Source of the DNA: an uncultured Muribaculum sp.
GTDB taxonomy: Bacteria; Bacteroidota; Bacteroidia; Bacteroidales; Muribaculaceae
DNA: 11,899 bases
Direction of reading: 5' to 3'
Assembly (NCBI GenBank): GCA_947573015.1
Contig: CANPDS010000045.1
Span: 1-11,899, forward strand
Positions 1 through 7,049 of the stretch are shown piece after piece (position 1 is the first letter of the stretch; every line of letters starts with the position of its first letter). The notes under the pieces were generated by a model. That model was given only the letters and a program-made list of their open reading frames with translations, did no database searches and was not told the DNA's origin. The position numbers were made by a program, and so were the translations under genes.

Positions 1-138
1 ATTATAGTAATCATCATTGCCCGTATATACAAACGAGGTAAACTCTGCCGTGGCCGGTGCTTTCTTACCAGCGGTAAGCGATGCTGCGGCAACAGCCGCA
101 AGTATCGCCACCGAATATATACTTTGACCCAGTCTCAT
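1..138 (-). CDS. N-terminal fragment of exported protein, probably GH43-type glycosidase
   Basis: Only the first 46 codons lie in the window; the gene continues past position 1. It starts at an ATG (complement of 136-138) 10 bp after the GH3 stop, so it is almost certainly the next gene of the same operon. Residues 1 to about 22 (MRLGQSIYSVAILAAVAAAS) form a signal peptide with a basic start and an Ala-rich hydrophobic core. The mature start, roughly AEFTSFVYTGNDDYYN, resembles from memory the short linker before the five-bladed propeller of Bacteroidetes GH43 enzymes (beta-xylosidase or arabinofuranosidase), which often sit next to GH3 xylosidases. No catalytic residue is visible. The exported-protein call is firm; the GH43 assignment is a resemblance over about 15 residues plus context. 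Confidence 0.6.
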   Translation of the reverse strand, partial: MRLGQSIYSVAILAAVAAASLTAGKKAPATAEFTSFVYTGNDDYYN

Positions 139-148
139 TGCGTATTTA

Positions 149-2713
149 TCAGATACTTACATTGATCGTCTGCAAATCCTTGTCGCGACTCGACGGACCT
201 ACCATCACTTCATATCGGCCGGGGATCACACGCATGCTCCCCGATGCCTCATCCCAGGTCTCAAAGCATTTCTCATCCATGGGGATGCTCACCGTCTGCT
301 TCTCGCCAGGCTGCAACGTCACGCGCACATAGCCACGCAGACTCTTGTTGGGTCCCTTCTCATCTGCCGGACGGCGCAGATAGAGCTGAACGATCTCCGT
401 GCCGGCCATCTTGCCGGTATTCCGCACATCCACAGTCACCACACCATCGGCATAGCGTGCCTTTCCATACTTATATTTGGTATAGCTCAATCCATGACCG
501 AAGGGGAACAGAGGCTCCTCACGCAGATATCGGTAGGTACGGCCCTCCATACGGTATTCATTAAAGTCAGGAAGCTGAGCGTCATCGCAATAGAAAGTCA
601 CGGGAAGCTTGCCGCAAGGATTGCAGTCACCGCAAAGCACCTCGGCCACGGCTGTGCCACCCTCCTGACCGGGATACCATGCCTGAAGTATCGCGTCGCA
701 ACTCTGCATCTCTGGACTGAGTGCCACAGCGCTGCCGCTGCAGTTCACCAGCACTACCTGCTTGCCCGAACGTTTAAGCGCCAGAAGCAGTTCGCGCTGC
801 ACAGCCGGAAGCTCTATCGAAGTGCGGTCGCCATCGTCAAATCCAGGTTCGCGCACCTTGGCCTGCTCGCGTTCGAAAGCAGGAGAGATACCGCCTGCGA
901 ACACCACCACATCGACATCACGAGTCCGCGCCAGCACCTCATCGACCGTAAGGCCCCGCTGACGGCAGATATCAAAATTGAGAGTGGCGGCATCGGCCAC
1001 CTGCATATAGTCAACACCAATATCGTAGCGCTCACCCTTCTTTACAGCGAGCTTGCGGCTGCGATGATTGAGCGGCTCGGCTTTCCAGCGCTCATGCACA
1101 GTGTCACCGTTGATTATTATGCGCAGACCATCATCATTATTATATATCATGTCAAGCTCCTCATCCGCATCGGCCACAAACGAGCCGCGCAGACGCAGAG
1201 TGAATCCCTCAAGCTCCACACCGGGGGCAAACACCGTATTACCGCCATTGTCGAGATTTATTGGTGAGGTATAACGTGCCGTGGCTGCCGGAACACCATC
1301 CATTGTAAGATTGTTCCAATATGTTGCGGTCATACCAGGAGCGCCATCCTCACCGACAAAGCGGTCAAAAAGACTCACACTCTCTGTCGAGGAAGTGATA
1401 CCGCAAGCCTGCATATAGGGCAGATCATCACCCAGACGGCGACGCATACCCTGAAGTATTGTCACCGTATGGCTCGGCTGACCGTAATAAATGCCCCACT
1501 GCATGGTCGAATCAGCAGCATTAGGGCCCATTACCATCACACGCTTACCATCCTTAAGGGGTAGCACACCATTATTTTTCAGAAGCACCATCTGCTCTCG
1601 CGCAGCTCTCAGGGCAAGATCGCGGTGAGCCTGACAGTCGACTACACTCATCGGTATCCGAGTCCAGTCCACAAGCGAGTCGGGATCGAAATTACCCAAG
1701 CGGAAACGCTCCGCCAACAGACGGCGCACGCACACATCCACAGCCTCCTCGCTCACTTTTCCACTGCGCACGGCAGCAGGAAGATTTTTATATACCGCTC
1801 CGCACTCCACATCCGTGCCGCTTAGCACACCTAAAGCGGTAGCGCCCTGTTCATCCTCGGCCACACCATGGCGTTTGGGCAGATAGAAATCGTTGATCGC
1901 GCCACAGTCACTCACCACCATACCGTCAAATCCCCACTCATCGCGGAGTATCTGCTGTAACAGGCGGTTGCTTCCGCAGCATGCCTCACCCTCGAAACGC
2001 TGGTAGGCACACATAACCTCCCTCACTCCGGCATCCTGCACGAGCACCTTGAAGGCTGGGAGATAGGTCTCCCACAGCTCGCGTGCCGGAAGATTCTCGA
2101 TATTCATGTTGTGGCGAGTCTTCTCCGGACCACTGTGCACGGCAAAATGCTTGGCACATGCCAGCAACTTCATATACTTATGAGTGGAGTCGCCCTGCAG
2201 GCCGCGCACCACACGCATGCCCATGCGCCCATTCATATACGGATCCTCGCCATAGCTCTCCTGACCACGACCCCAACGCGGATCGCGGAACACATTGACC
2301 GTAGGGGTCCAGAAGCTAAGACATTTATATTTGCCGATCTGACCACGGCGCCGTCCGTCGGTATTCTTCGCACGGGCCTCATCGCTGACGGCGGTAAACA
2401 CCTCCTCGATCATATCATCGTCAAACGATGCCGCCATGCCGATGCACGACGGGAACACGGTAGCCAGACCGTTGCGGCCCACTCCGTGCAGAGCCTCGCT
2501 CCACCAGTCAAATGCGGGGATACCGAGGCGTTCTATAGCCGGCGAACCGTTCATCATCAGCTTGGCTTTCTCCTCAAGGGTAAGTCGCGCACACAGGTCG
2601 GCGGCACGGGTCTCCGCGCTTTGCGTCGGATCGAGATACACAGCACGCTGACCGCTCGCGGCAAGCGCCATACATGTGCCTGTCAAGAAAAGTAATATTC
2701 GTGGTAGTTTCAT
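149..2713 (-). CDS. GH3 family beta-xylosidase/beta-glucosidase with PA14 insert, exported
   Basis: Predicted periplasmic or surface exo-glycosidase removing terminal beta-linked xylose (or glucose) from oligosaccharides. An in-frame ATG exists upstream at 2758, but the ATG at 2713 is preferred because it places a signal peptide (MKLPRILLFLTGTCMALAAS) at the very N-terminus, giving 854 residues. Next come the GH3 N-terminal barrel with the xylosidase-like DWWSEALHGVGR signature, a KHF motif, and the nucleophile Asp269 in VVSDCGA. The second GH3 domain holds a candidate acid/base Glu614 in AFEREQA, just before GFDDGDRTSIELPAVQ. A PA14-like module lies between the GH3 halves (roughly residues 455-590, with YNNDDGLRI), and a fibronectin III-like domain follows FPFGHGLSYT. 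Length and order match Bacteroidetes GH3 xylosidases. Xylose specificity is inferred from the DWWSEALHG and SDCGA signatures; glucosidase or arabinosidase activity is not excluded. It is the first gene of a minus-strand operon. Confidence 0.93.
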   Translation of the reverse strand: MKLPRILLFLTGTCMALAASGQRAVYLDPTQSAETRAADLCARLTLEEKAKLMMNGSPAIERLGIPAFDWWSEALHGVGRNGLATVFPSCIGMAASFDDDMIEEVFTAVSDEARAKNTDGRRRGQIGKYKCLSFWTPTVNVFRDPRWGRGQESYGEDPYMNGRMGMRVVRGLQGDSTHKYMKLLACAKHFAVHSGPEKTRHNMNIENLPARELWETYLPAFKVLVQDAGVREVMCAYQRFEGEACCGSNRLLQQILRDEWGFDGMVVSDCGAINDFYLPKRHGVAEDEQGATALGVLSGTDVECGAVYKNLPAAVRSGKVSEEAVDVCVRRLLAERFRLGNFDPDSLVDWTRIPMSVVDCQAHRDLALRAAREQMVLLKNNGVLPLKDGKRVMVMGPNAADSTMQWGIYYGQPSHTVTILQGMRRRLGDDLPYMQACGITSSTESVSLFDRFVGEDGAPGMTATYWNNLTMDGVPAATARYTSPINLDNGGNTVFAPGVELEGFTLRLRGSFVADADEELDMIYNNDDGLRIIINGDTVHERWKAEPLNHRSRKLAVKKGERYDIGVDYMQVADAATLNFDICRQRGLTVDEVLARTRDVDVVVFAGGISPAFEREQAKVREPGFDDGDRTSIELPAVQRELLLALKRSGKQVVLVNCSGSAVALSPEMQSCDAILQAWYPGQEGGTAVAEVLCGDCNPCGKLPVTFYCDDAQLPDFNEYRMEGRTYRYLREEPLFPFGHGLSYTKYKYGKARYADGVVTVDVRNTGKMAGTEIVQLYLRRPADEKGPNKSLRGYVRVTLQPGEKQTVSIPMDEKCFETWDEASGSMRVIPGRYEVMVGPSSRDKDLQTINVSI

Positions 2714-2788
2714 AAGGTTACGGATATTTGCTCTGTTGTTTTCACGAAGATAACCCATATATTTCTTACATCACGCGCACTTTTTATC

Positions 2789-2849
2789 GTAAAAATCACC
2801 CCACACGGTCAAATAATGCCGATTTGACGGAAAAGGTGTGATTTTTGAC
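2789..2849. promoter_or_regulatory. Nested inverted repeat in the divergent intergenic region, candidate operator
   Basis: Two inverted repeats share essentially one centre near 2818. The outer one is a perfect 9-bp pair, AAAAATCAC at 2791-2799 and GTGATTTTT at 2838-2846, with similarity continuing outward (GT and GAC flanks) and inward (CCCC and GGTG). The inner one is a perfect 7-bp pair, GTCAAAT at 2808-2814 and ATTTGAC at 2822-2828, with a 7-nt gap. The element lies between the divergent GH3 and esterase genes, about 50 bp upstream of the probable esterase promoter. Dyads of this type are usual for binding sites of dimeric regulators. The symmetry is seen directly; the operator role is inferred. 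Confidence 0.6.
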
Positions 2850-2900
2850 ATTTCCACCATTACACGCCACGCGTTTCTATTGCAGATTCAATCTTTGATA

Positions 2901-2908
2901 TAAATTTG
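2901..2908 (+). promoter_or_regulatory. Candidate Bacteroidetes -7 promoter box for the esterase gene
   Basis: TAAATTTG fits the Bacteroidetes primary-sigma -7 consensus TAnnTTTG exactly. The -33 element is weak: TTTC at 2874-2877 is the closest match to TTTG and is spaced 23 bp, slightly long. This arrangement suits an activator-dependent promoter. Transcription would start near 2915, leaving a leader of about 75 nt before the ATG at 2990. Confidence 0.55.
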
Positions 2909-2927
2909 CCGCATCCATAATATCCGT

Positions 2928-2969
2928 GTTAACGGGACAGGACCGTCTCATACCACCTTGTCCCATAAC
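2928..2969 (+). promoter_or_regulatory. Leader hairpin in the 5' UTR of the esterase gene
   Basis: GTTA (2928-2931) and GGGACA (2934-2939) pair with TGTCCC (2959-2964) and TAAC (2966-2969), giving a two-part stem with a small internal loop and a 19-nt apical loop. It falls within the predicted leader and ends 20 nt before the start codon. No U-run follows, so it is not an intrinsic terminator. It could protect the mRNA or influence translation; this is inference. Confidence 0.35.
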
Positions 2970-2989
2970 CTTTAAATCAACCATTTTTC

Positions 2990-5900
2990 ATGTTTAAAAA
3001 TTTACATTACGCGCTGACGCTCTCCGCCATTATGGCGTTTGGAGCACTCTCAGCATCCGCCGCAACCGGCGATCCGGTGTCGATTCCAACGTCGCCAAAG
3101 ACATTTATCGACTGGAACAACGCCACTATAACCGGGGCAAAAATTGAAAACAACGGAGCTAATATCGGCTCCACCGGTGCATCGACCGAAGTAGTATTCA
3201 ACCTCGTAAGTACATCTGATGGTGCATACACCATGACCATCGCTACCGGCCACAAAGGAACAGCCTACATGGACATCACACTTTCAGATCAAAGTGGTAA
3301 AGATGTGTTCACCGGCGTGCACAAGATTGAAAATACCGGTAGTTGGACTCCATCTACAACATCTACATTCGATATCCCGACTATCCCTGCCGGATCGTAC
3401 ACCCTGACCCTCAAGCCAAGAGACCTCGTAGACAGCAACTATGCCGGCAACTGGGGAAATCTTGCTCTATATGATGCCAACGCCGACAACACCGAACATA
3501 TTCCCGGCGCCGTAACCATCGCCAACGCATCTCTGATAGGTGGTGCACGCAACGAAGGCCAGAATATCGGCTACATAAAGGATGGCTGCGGAACATCACA
3601 TGAGATCACTGTTGATCAGGAAGGTGTATATGCCATGACTCTTCCGCTATCAAAATATGGCGACGGCATATTAAACATAACAGTAACAGATAAAGCCACA
3701 AAGGCAGTGGAAGCTGAAACGCATTGGACAATACCTGCGGAATCAGCCAACTACACGCCTCAGACTATCAATGTCGAAGGAGAGCTGACTACCGGAGGAA
3801 AAACACTCAAATTGATATTCAACGCATCTCACACCGGATTCATCGCCAACTACAAGGACATGTCATTCGAGAAGATCGCCGACCATTGCGCCACATTCCG
3901 TGGAGTGACCATCGACGGTCAGGAAGTTACAGCCGGCGAAGGCTACGACTGGAACTGCAACCTTCCCCTCGACTACACCTCGGCAAACACAACCCTCAAA
4001 GTCAACACCAATGACAACACCGTAGTGACCGCTACCGCCACCGACGGACAGGGCAACGCTGTAGCCGTGACCGACAATGGCGACGGCACATTCTCCATCC
4101 CCACTCCTGCCGGAAGCACCGAGACAATCGTGACATTCAACGTTGCCGGAAAGGCTGACGACGTGCTCGTATTCCGCGACACCTACACCATCCGCCTCTA
4201 CCATATCGGCGACATCATCATCAACGCCCTCACTATCGACGACGTTGACGCTCCTGCCGAACTCATCGCAGCCCTCAACGCTGCCGGCGACAACATTTCA
4301 GCCTCACTCACCGACTGGATCTTCACTGCCGAACCTACCATCGTGGCTACATTCGCCGACAACAGCAAGGCGACCGCCACCGGATCGGTCAACGGAGCAG
4401 AAGGCACCTTCACCTTCAAAGGCACAGCAGGCGACCGCACCAAGACCTACACCATCAACATCTCCGGTTTCCACTTCTACTCACAGGCCGAAGGCGACGA
4501 GATGGTGAAACTCGTATACGACTCCGCTCTCAATCAGGCCGATGGCTCATGGAGCAACGGTTCATACACACTTAATCCCTGTGGCGACGGTTGGGGCGGC
4601 ACTCAGTTCAAGTTTAAGAACAACACCGAGATCGAGCTGTCGATCCCCTCGAATGTAGTGATCAAGCAGATCAAATTCACCAACCTCAAGGACAACTATA
4701 CTCCGGGCACCATCGGCTACGTAACCTCAGGCGATGCAACCGTCTACCTCCCCACCGCAACATATTTCCGCAATGGCGATGGTGTTGAGAAAAACGTATA
4801 TGTAAACTTCGAAGGCCACAAAGCCGGCACTCCGGTGAAATTCCTATTCACCCCGGGTAGCCAACCGGTAGCATGGTTTGAAATCCTCATCGAGAAGCAG
4901 GCCATCACCTCATCGCCGGTTGTCAACTCATCATCGACCACACCGACAGCCAATGTCAACCACACCGTAGCCACTCTCAACTTCGACCGCGAGATGAAGA
5001 GCGCCACCGCTACCGTAGCAGGTCAGACAGTGGAGGGCGAAGTGACAGGTGCGGTAGTTCGCTTCAAGGTATGGGATCTCCCCTACAACACCACATCACA
5101 GCTCGTGATTGCCGCCGGTAATGCCGAAGATACATTCGGCAACGTCAACGACACAGCCATCACCCTCGACATCGAGGTAGGCGCTCCCACTACCGTAGAG
5201 GCCATCGAGCCTATTGTGGTGGGCACAGTAGATGAGTGGAAAGCCGCTCTCGCACAGGTAAATGCCTCTAACACTTCAGCCGACGCTCCCCGTGCCGTGA
5301 TCTTCGTGAAGAACGGCGACTACGATTTCGGCGCCGAAGAGCAGCATATCAACCGCGCATACAATGTATCAGTAATCGGCGAGAGCCGCGAAGGCGTTAT
5401 CCTCCATGGCAACCGCACCGGCATATCCAACCCGGTTGTATCAAGCCGCTACTCATCAGACATCTACTTCCAGGATCTCACCATCCGCAACGACCTCGAC
5501 TGGGGTAAAGAACGTGGCGGTGTAGGCGTGGCATTTTACGGAGGCAACAGCGACATCCTCCGCAACGTCGAGCTCCAGAGCCAGCAGGACACTTACGTCT
5601 CTGGCGAGAAGGGCTACTACGATGCTTGTATATTCCACGGTGCAGTCGACTACATATGCGGCGGTGGCGACCACTACTTCGACCATTGCGATCTCGTGAT
5701 GACCAACGGCGGTGCCATCACAGCTCCATCTACCTCAGCCAACAACAAGTATGGCTACGTGTTCGAGAGCAACACCATCAAAGGAACAGCAGCATTCTCT
5801 CTCGGCCGTCCCTGGCAGAACGAACCCCGCGCATACTTCCTCAACACCACATTCGAGGCTCCGATGGGCAGCGATGCATGGACAGGAATGAGCAACATCC

Positions 5901-6478
5901 CGACCCACTTCTATGAGTACAACTCGATGGACAAGAACGGCAATGCTCTTGACCTGAGCGGCCGCAAGAACTCTCCCACATCGACCAACTCCTACACTCC
6001 GGTGCTCACAGCAGCCGAGGCAGCACACTTCACCGTGCGCAACGTGCTCTGCGGCAACAACTCATGGGATCCATCATCAGCCACCAAGCAGTGTGCGGCT
6101 CCTGCCAACGCATCGATCGGCGAAGGTCTCCTAACATGGAACCCCGTTGAAGGCGCTTCTGCCTACGCCATCTTCCGCAATGGAGAATACGTGGCCCACG
6201 TGACCAACGCTACCGAATATGAGATTCTCTCTGCCCGCGATGCAGAAGCCAACACCTACACCATACGTGCAGCCAACGCATTCGGCGGTCTCGGCGAAGC
6301 ATCTGAAGCCGTGCTCGACAGCACTACCGGCATTGATGCCATCCTCGACGGAGAGACATCATCAGCCATCTACTACAATCTCCAGGGCACACGCGTCGAC
6401 GCCGATGCCAAGGGTGTGCTCATCCGCGTGGACATCCTCCCCGACGGCTCACGCCGCTCCACCAAGGTTGTAAAGTAA
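2990..6478 (+). CDS. Large modular exported pectin methylesterase-like protein (CE8-type)
   Basis: Predicted to hydrolyse methyl esters of homogalacturonan, making it cleavable by the downstream pectate lyases. The protein has 1162 residues with a signal peptide (about 1-25, ending SASAA). Two tandem beta-sandwich, CBM-like modules follow (about 27-170 and 175-297), then further beta-rich domains (about 300-405, 406-497, 498-635) and a Big_5-like Ig domain (about 636-735, with LNFDREM). The pectinesterase right-handed beta-helix spans about 740-1030. Family motifs present are Gln866-Asp867 in QQDTY, Asp887 in VDYICGG, and Arg940 and Trp942 in LGRPW. The first family glutamine (QAVALR motif) appears to be replaced in GGVGVAFY (around 843-850). 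A fibronectin III-like domain (about 1035-1112) and a YYNLQGTR tail follow; the tail ends in GSRRSTKVVK instead of the GLYIxxGRK form of the neighbours. It is transcribed alone and ends at a strong terminator. Fold and family are secure; activity is less so because of the missing glutamine. Confidence 0.9.
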   Translation: MFKNLHYALTLSAIMAFGALSASAATGDPVSIPTSPKTFIDWNNATITGAKIENNGANIGSTGASTEVVFNLVSTSDGAYTMTIATGHKGTAYMDITLSDQSGKDVFTGVHKIENTGSWTPSTTSTFDIPTIPAGSYTLTLKPRDLVDSNYAGNWGNLALYDANADNTEHIPGAVTIANASLIGGARNEGQNIGYIKDGCGTSHEITVDQEGVYAMTLPLSKYGDGILNITVTDKATKAVEAETHWTIPAESANYTPQTINVEGELTTGGKTLKLIFNASHTGFIANYKDMSFEKIADHCATFRGVTIDGQEVTAGEGYDWNCNLPLDYTSANTTLKVNTNDNTVVTATATDGQGNAVAVTDNGDGTFSIPTPAGSTETIVTFNVAGKADDVLVFRDTYTIRLYHIGDIIINALTIDDVDAPAELIAALNAAGDNISASLTDWIFTAEPTIVATFADNSKATATGSVNGAEGTFTFKGTAGDRTKTYTINISGFHFYSQAEGDEMVKLVYDSALNQADGSWSNGSYTLNPCGDGWGGTQFKFKNNTEIELSIPSNVVIKQIKFTNLKDNYTPGTIGYVTSGDATVYLPTATYFRNGDGVEKNVYVNFEGHKAGTPVKFLFTPGSQPVAWFEILIEKQAITSSPVVNSSSTTPTANVNHTVATLNFDREMKSATATVAGQTVEGEVTGAVVRFKVWDLPYNTTSQLVIAAGNAEDTFGNVNDTAITLDIEVGAPTTVEAIEPIVVGTVDEWKAALAQVNASNTSADAPRAVIFVKNGDYDFGAEEQHINRAYNVSVIGESREGVILHGNRTGISNPVVSSRYSSDIYFQDLTIRNDLDWGKERGGVGVAFYGGNSDILRNVELQSQQDTYVSGEKGYYDACIFHGAVDYICGGGDHYFDHCDLVMTNGGAITAPSTSANNKYGYVFESNTIKGTAAFSLGRPWQNEPRAYFLNTTFEAPMGSDAWTGMSNIPTHFYEYNSMDKNGNALDLSGRKNSPTSTNSYTPVLTAAEAAHFTVRNVLCGNNSWDPSSATKQCAAPANASIGEGLLTWNPVEGASAYAIFRNGEYVAHVTNATEYEILSARDAEANTYTIRAANAFGGLGEASEAVLDSTTGIDAILDGETSSAIYYNLQGTRVDADAKGVLIRVDILPDGSRRSTKVVK

Positions 6479-6518
6479 TCCAGATTCCAATCCACCTTAT
6501 CTAAGGTACAATTTCCCC

Positions 6519-6556
6519 GAGGGGTATGGTCAACGCGACCATACCCCTCTTCTTTT
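6519..6556 (+). terminator. Rho-independent terminator of the esterase gene
   Basis: A perfect 13-bp stem is formed by GAGGGGTATGGTC (6519-6531) and GACCATACCCCTC (6537-6549), with loop AACGC. It is followed by the T-rich TCTTTT. It starts 40 bp after the esterase stop codon and separates that gene from the lyase operon. Confidence 0.9.
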
Positions 6557-6599
6557 AACAGCCTGTGAAATAAGCAATACCGTTTCACCATTCCGAACC

Positions 6600-6724
6600 G
6601 GTTGACTATACTGAATAACCTCACCGATGCCAATTGGCAATCCCGGATCAGCAGACAAAACGGGTTGACAATCCCGGATCAACTGACAAGTGCAATCGGC
6701 AATAAAGGATCCCCAAAGAGATGC
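6600..6724. repeat. Degenerate tandem repeat, four units of 31-32 bp
   Basis: Units begin at 6600, 6632, 6663 and 6694, a period of 32, 31 and 31 bp. The core is best seen in units two and three (GACAATCCCGGATCAAC at 6667-6683); 22 of 25 bases match between 6634-6658 and 6665-6689. Unit four keeps GGCAAT and GGATC. Unit one keeps GGTTGAC with about 14 of 19 bases matching unit three. Units one and four both end in GATGC. A possible fifth, very weak unit follows near 6725. The period is not a multiple of three and no gene spans it. It looks like a decaying minisatellite; function unknown. Confidence 0.6.
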
Positions 6725-6779
6725 CGGCTGCCAATACCGCCAAGTGCTGCATACCCTTTCCCCTCCTGCCATCAACAGA

Positions 6780-6887
6780 GCGACTTTAGTCGCGTGAAGG
6801 GACATACCCTATGGTAAGCTCGGCGTCAGCCGTGCGCAACCATAGGTATCGCAATGCCTCACCATACAGTGCTCCGCATAGCGGGGC
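6780..6887. repeat. Cluster of three hairpins, candidate interspersed element or structured RNA
   Basis: Three dyads lie within 108 bp. GCGACT/AGTCGC (6780-6785 and 6788-6793) is a perfect short palindrome. A long hairpin at 6804-6849 pairs ATACCCTATGGT with ACCATAGGTAT (one bulged C) and, around the apex, CGGC with GCCG over the loop GTCA. GCTCCGC/GCGGGGC (6871-6877 and 6881-6887) closes over ATA with one G-T pair. The GCGACT hexamer recurs at 6885-6890. None is followed by a T-run, so these are not terminators. The sequence has the feel of a dispersed intergenic repeat of Bacteroidales genomes, but copy number cannot be judged from one window. Confidence 0.5.
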
Positions 6888-7020
6888 GACTCAACCGCAC
6901 CCAGTCCATACAGATACGCCAATCCGGTTAACACCTGAAAAAAATCCACTGACACCGCATTTTACGCTCATTTTCCCCTCTTTCGGCAAATTTTCACCCT
7001 ACCCGACAATTATCACCTAT

Positions 7021-7028
7021 TAATTTTG
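7021..7028 (+). promoter_or_regulatory. Candidate -7 promoter box for the pectate lyase operon
   Basis: TAATTTTG matches TAnnTTTG. No good -33 TTTG is present; TTTC at 6992-6995 is 25 bp upstream. TTCACCCT (6993-7000) and TATCACCT (7011-7018) just upstream resemble the direct repeats before the promoter at 11559. Initiation near 7035 would give a leader of only about 15 nt to the ATG at 7050, and would leave the upstream in-frame TTG at 7026 outside the transcript. Confidence 0.5.
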
Positions 7029-7049
7029 CATCAACCAATCTACGATGTC

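Larger units (their letters stand above)
6479..7049. other. 570-bp non-coding region between esterase and lyase operon
   Basis: No convincing gene is seen here. In order it holds the esterase terminator (6519-6556), a small inverted repeat GTGAAA/TTTCAC (6565-6570 and 6583-6588), a degenerate 31-bp tandem repeat (from 6600), three hairpins (6780-6887), and a promoter region for the lyase operon. The promoter region includes AAAAATCCAC at 6940-6949, TTCACCCT at 6993-7000 and the -7 box at 7021. Open frames of 70-90 codons cross it on both strands, but they run through the hairpins, lack any recognisable motif and are not believed. Confidence 0.7.

Noticed and set aside
494..1267. 257-codon open frame on the plus strand
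   Set aside because: It lies antisense within the GH3 gene, whose motifs are unmistakable; its translation has no domain signature or signal peptide and results from the high GC content of the true frame.
2111..2695. 194-codon open frame on the plus strand
   Set aside because: It is antisense to the GH3 N-terminal barrel and His/Arg/Thr-rich, as expected for an out-of-frame translation.
2714..2760. Minus-strand -7 box for the GH3 gene
   Set aside because: No exact TAnnTTTG was found reading leftward; ATTATTTG near 2809-2816 is only a partial match, so no promoter is listed for that strand.
6600..6724. CRISPR array
   Set aside because: The period is only 31 bp with a matching core of over 20 bp, leaving no room for spacers; units are degenerate and no cas gene is present.
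6530..6805. 91-codon minus-strand open frame
   Set aside because: It runs through the terminator and the degenerate tandem repeat; no signature supports a protein.
6811..7023. 70-codon open frame before the lyase operon
   Set aside because: It begins inside the long hairpin, crosses the promoter region and has no ribosome-binding context or known motif; it looks like a by-product of a non-coding repeat.
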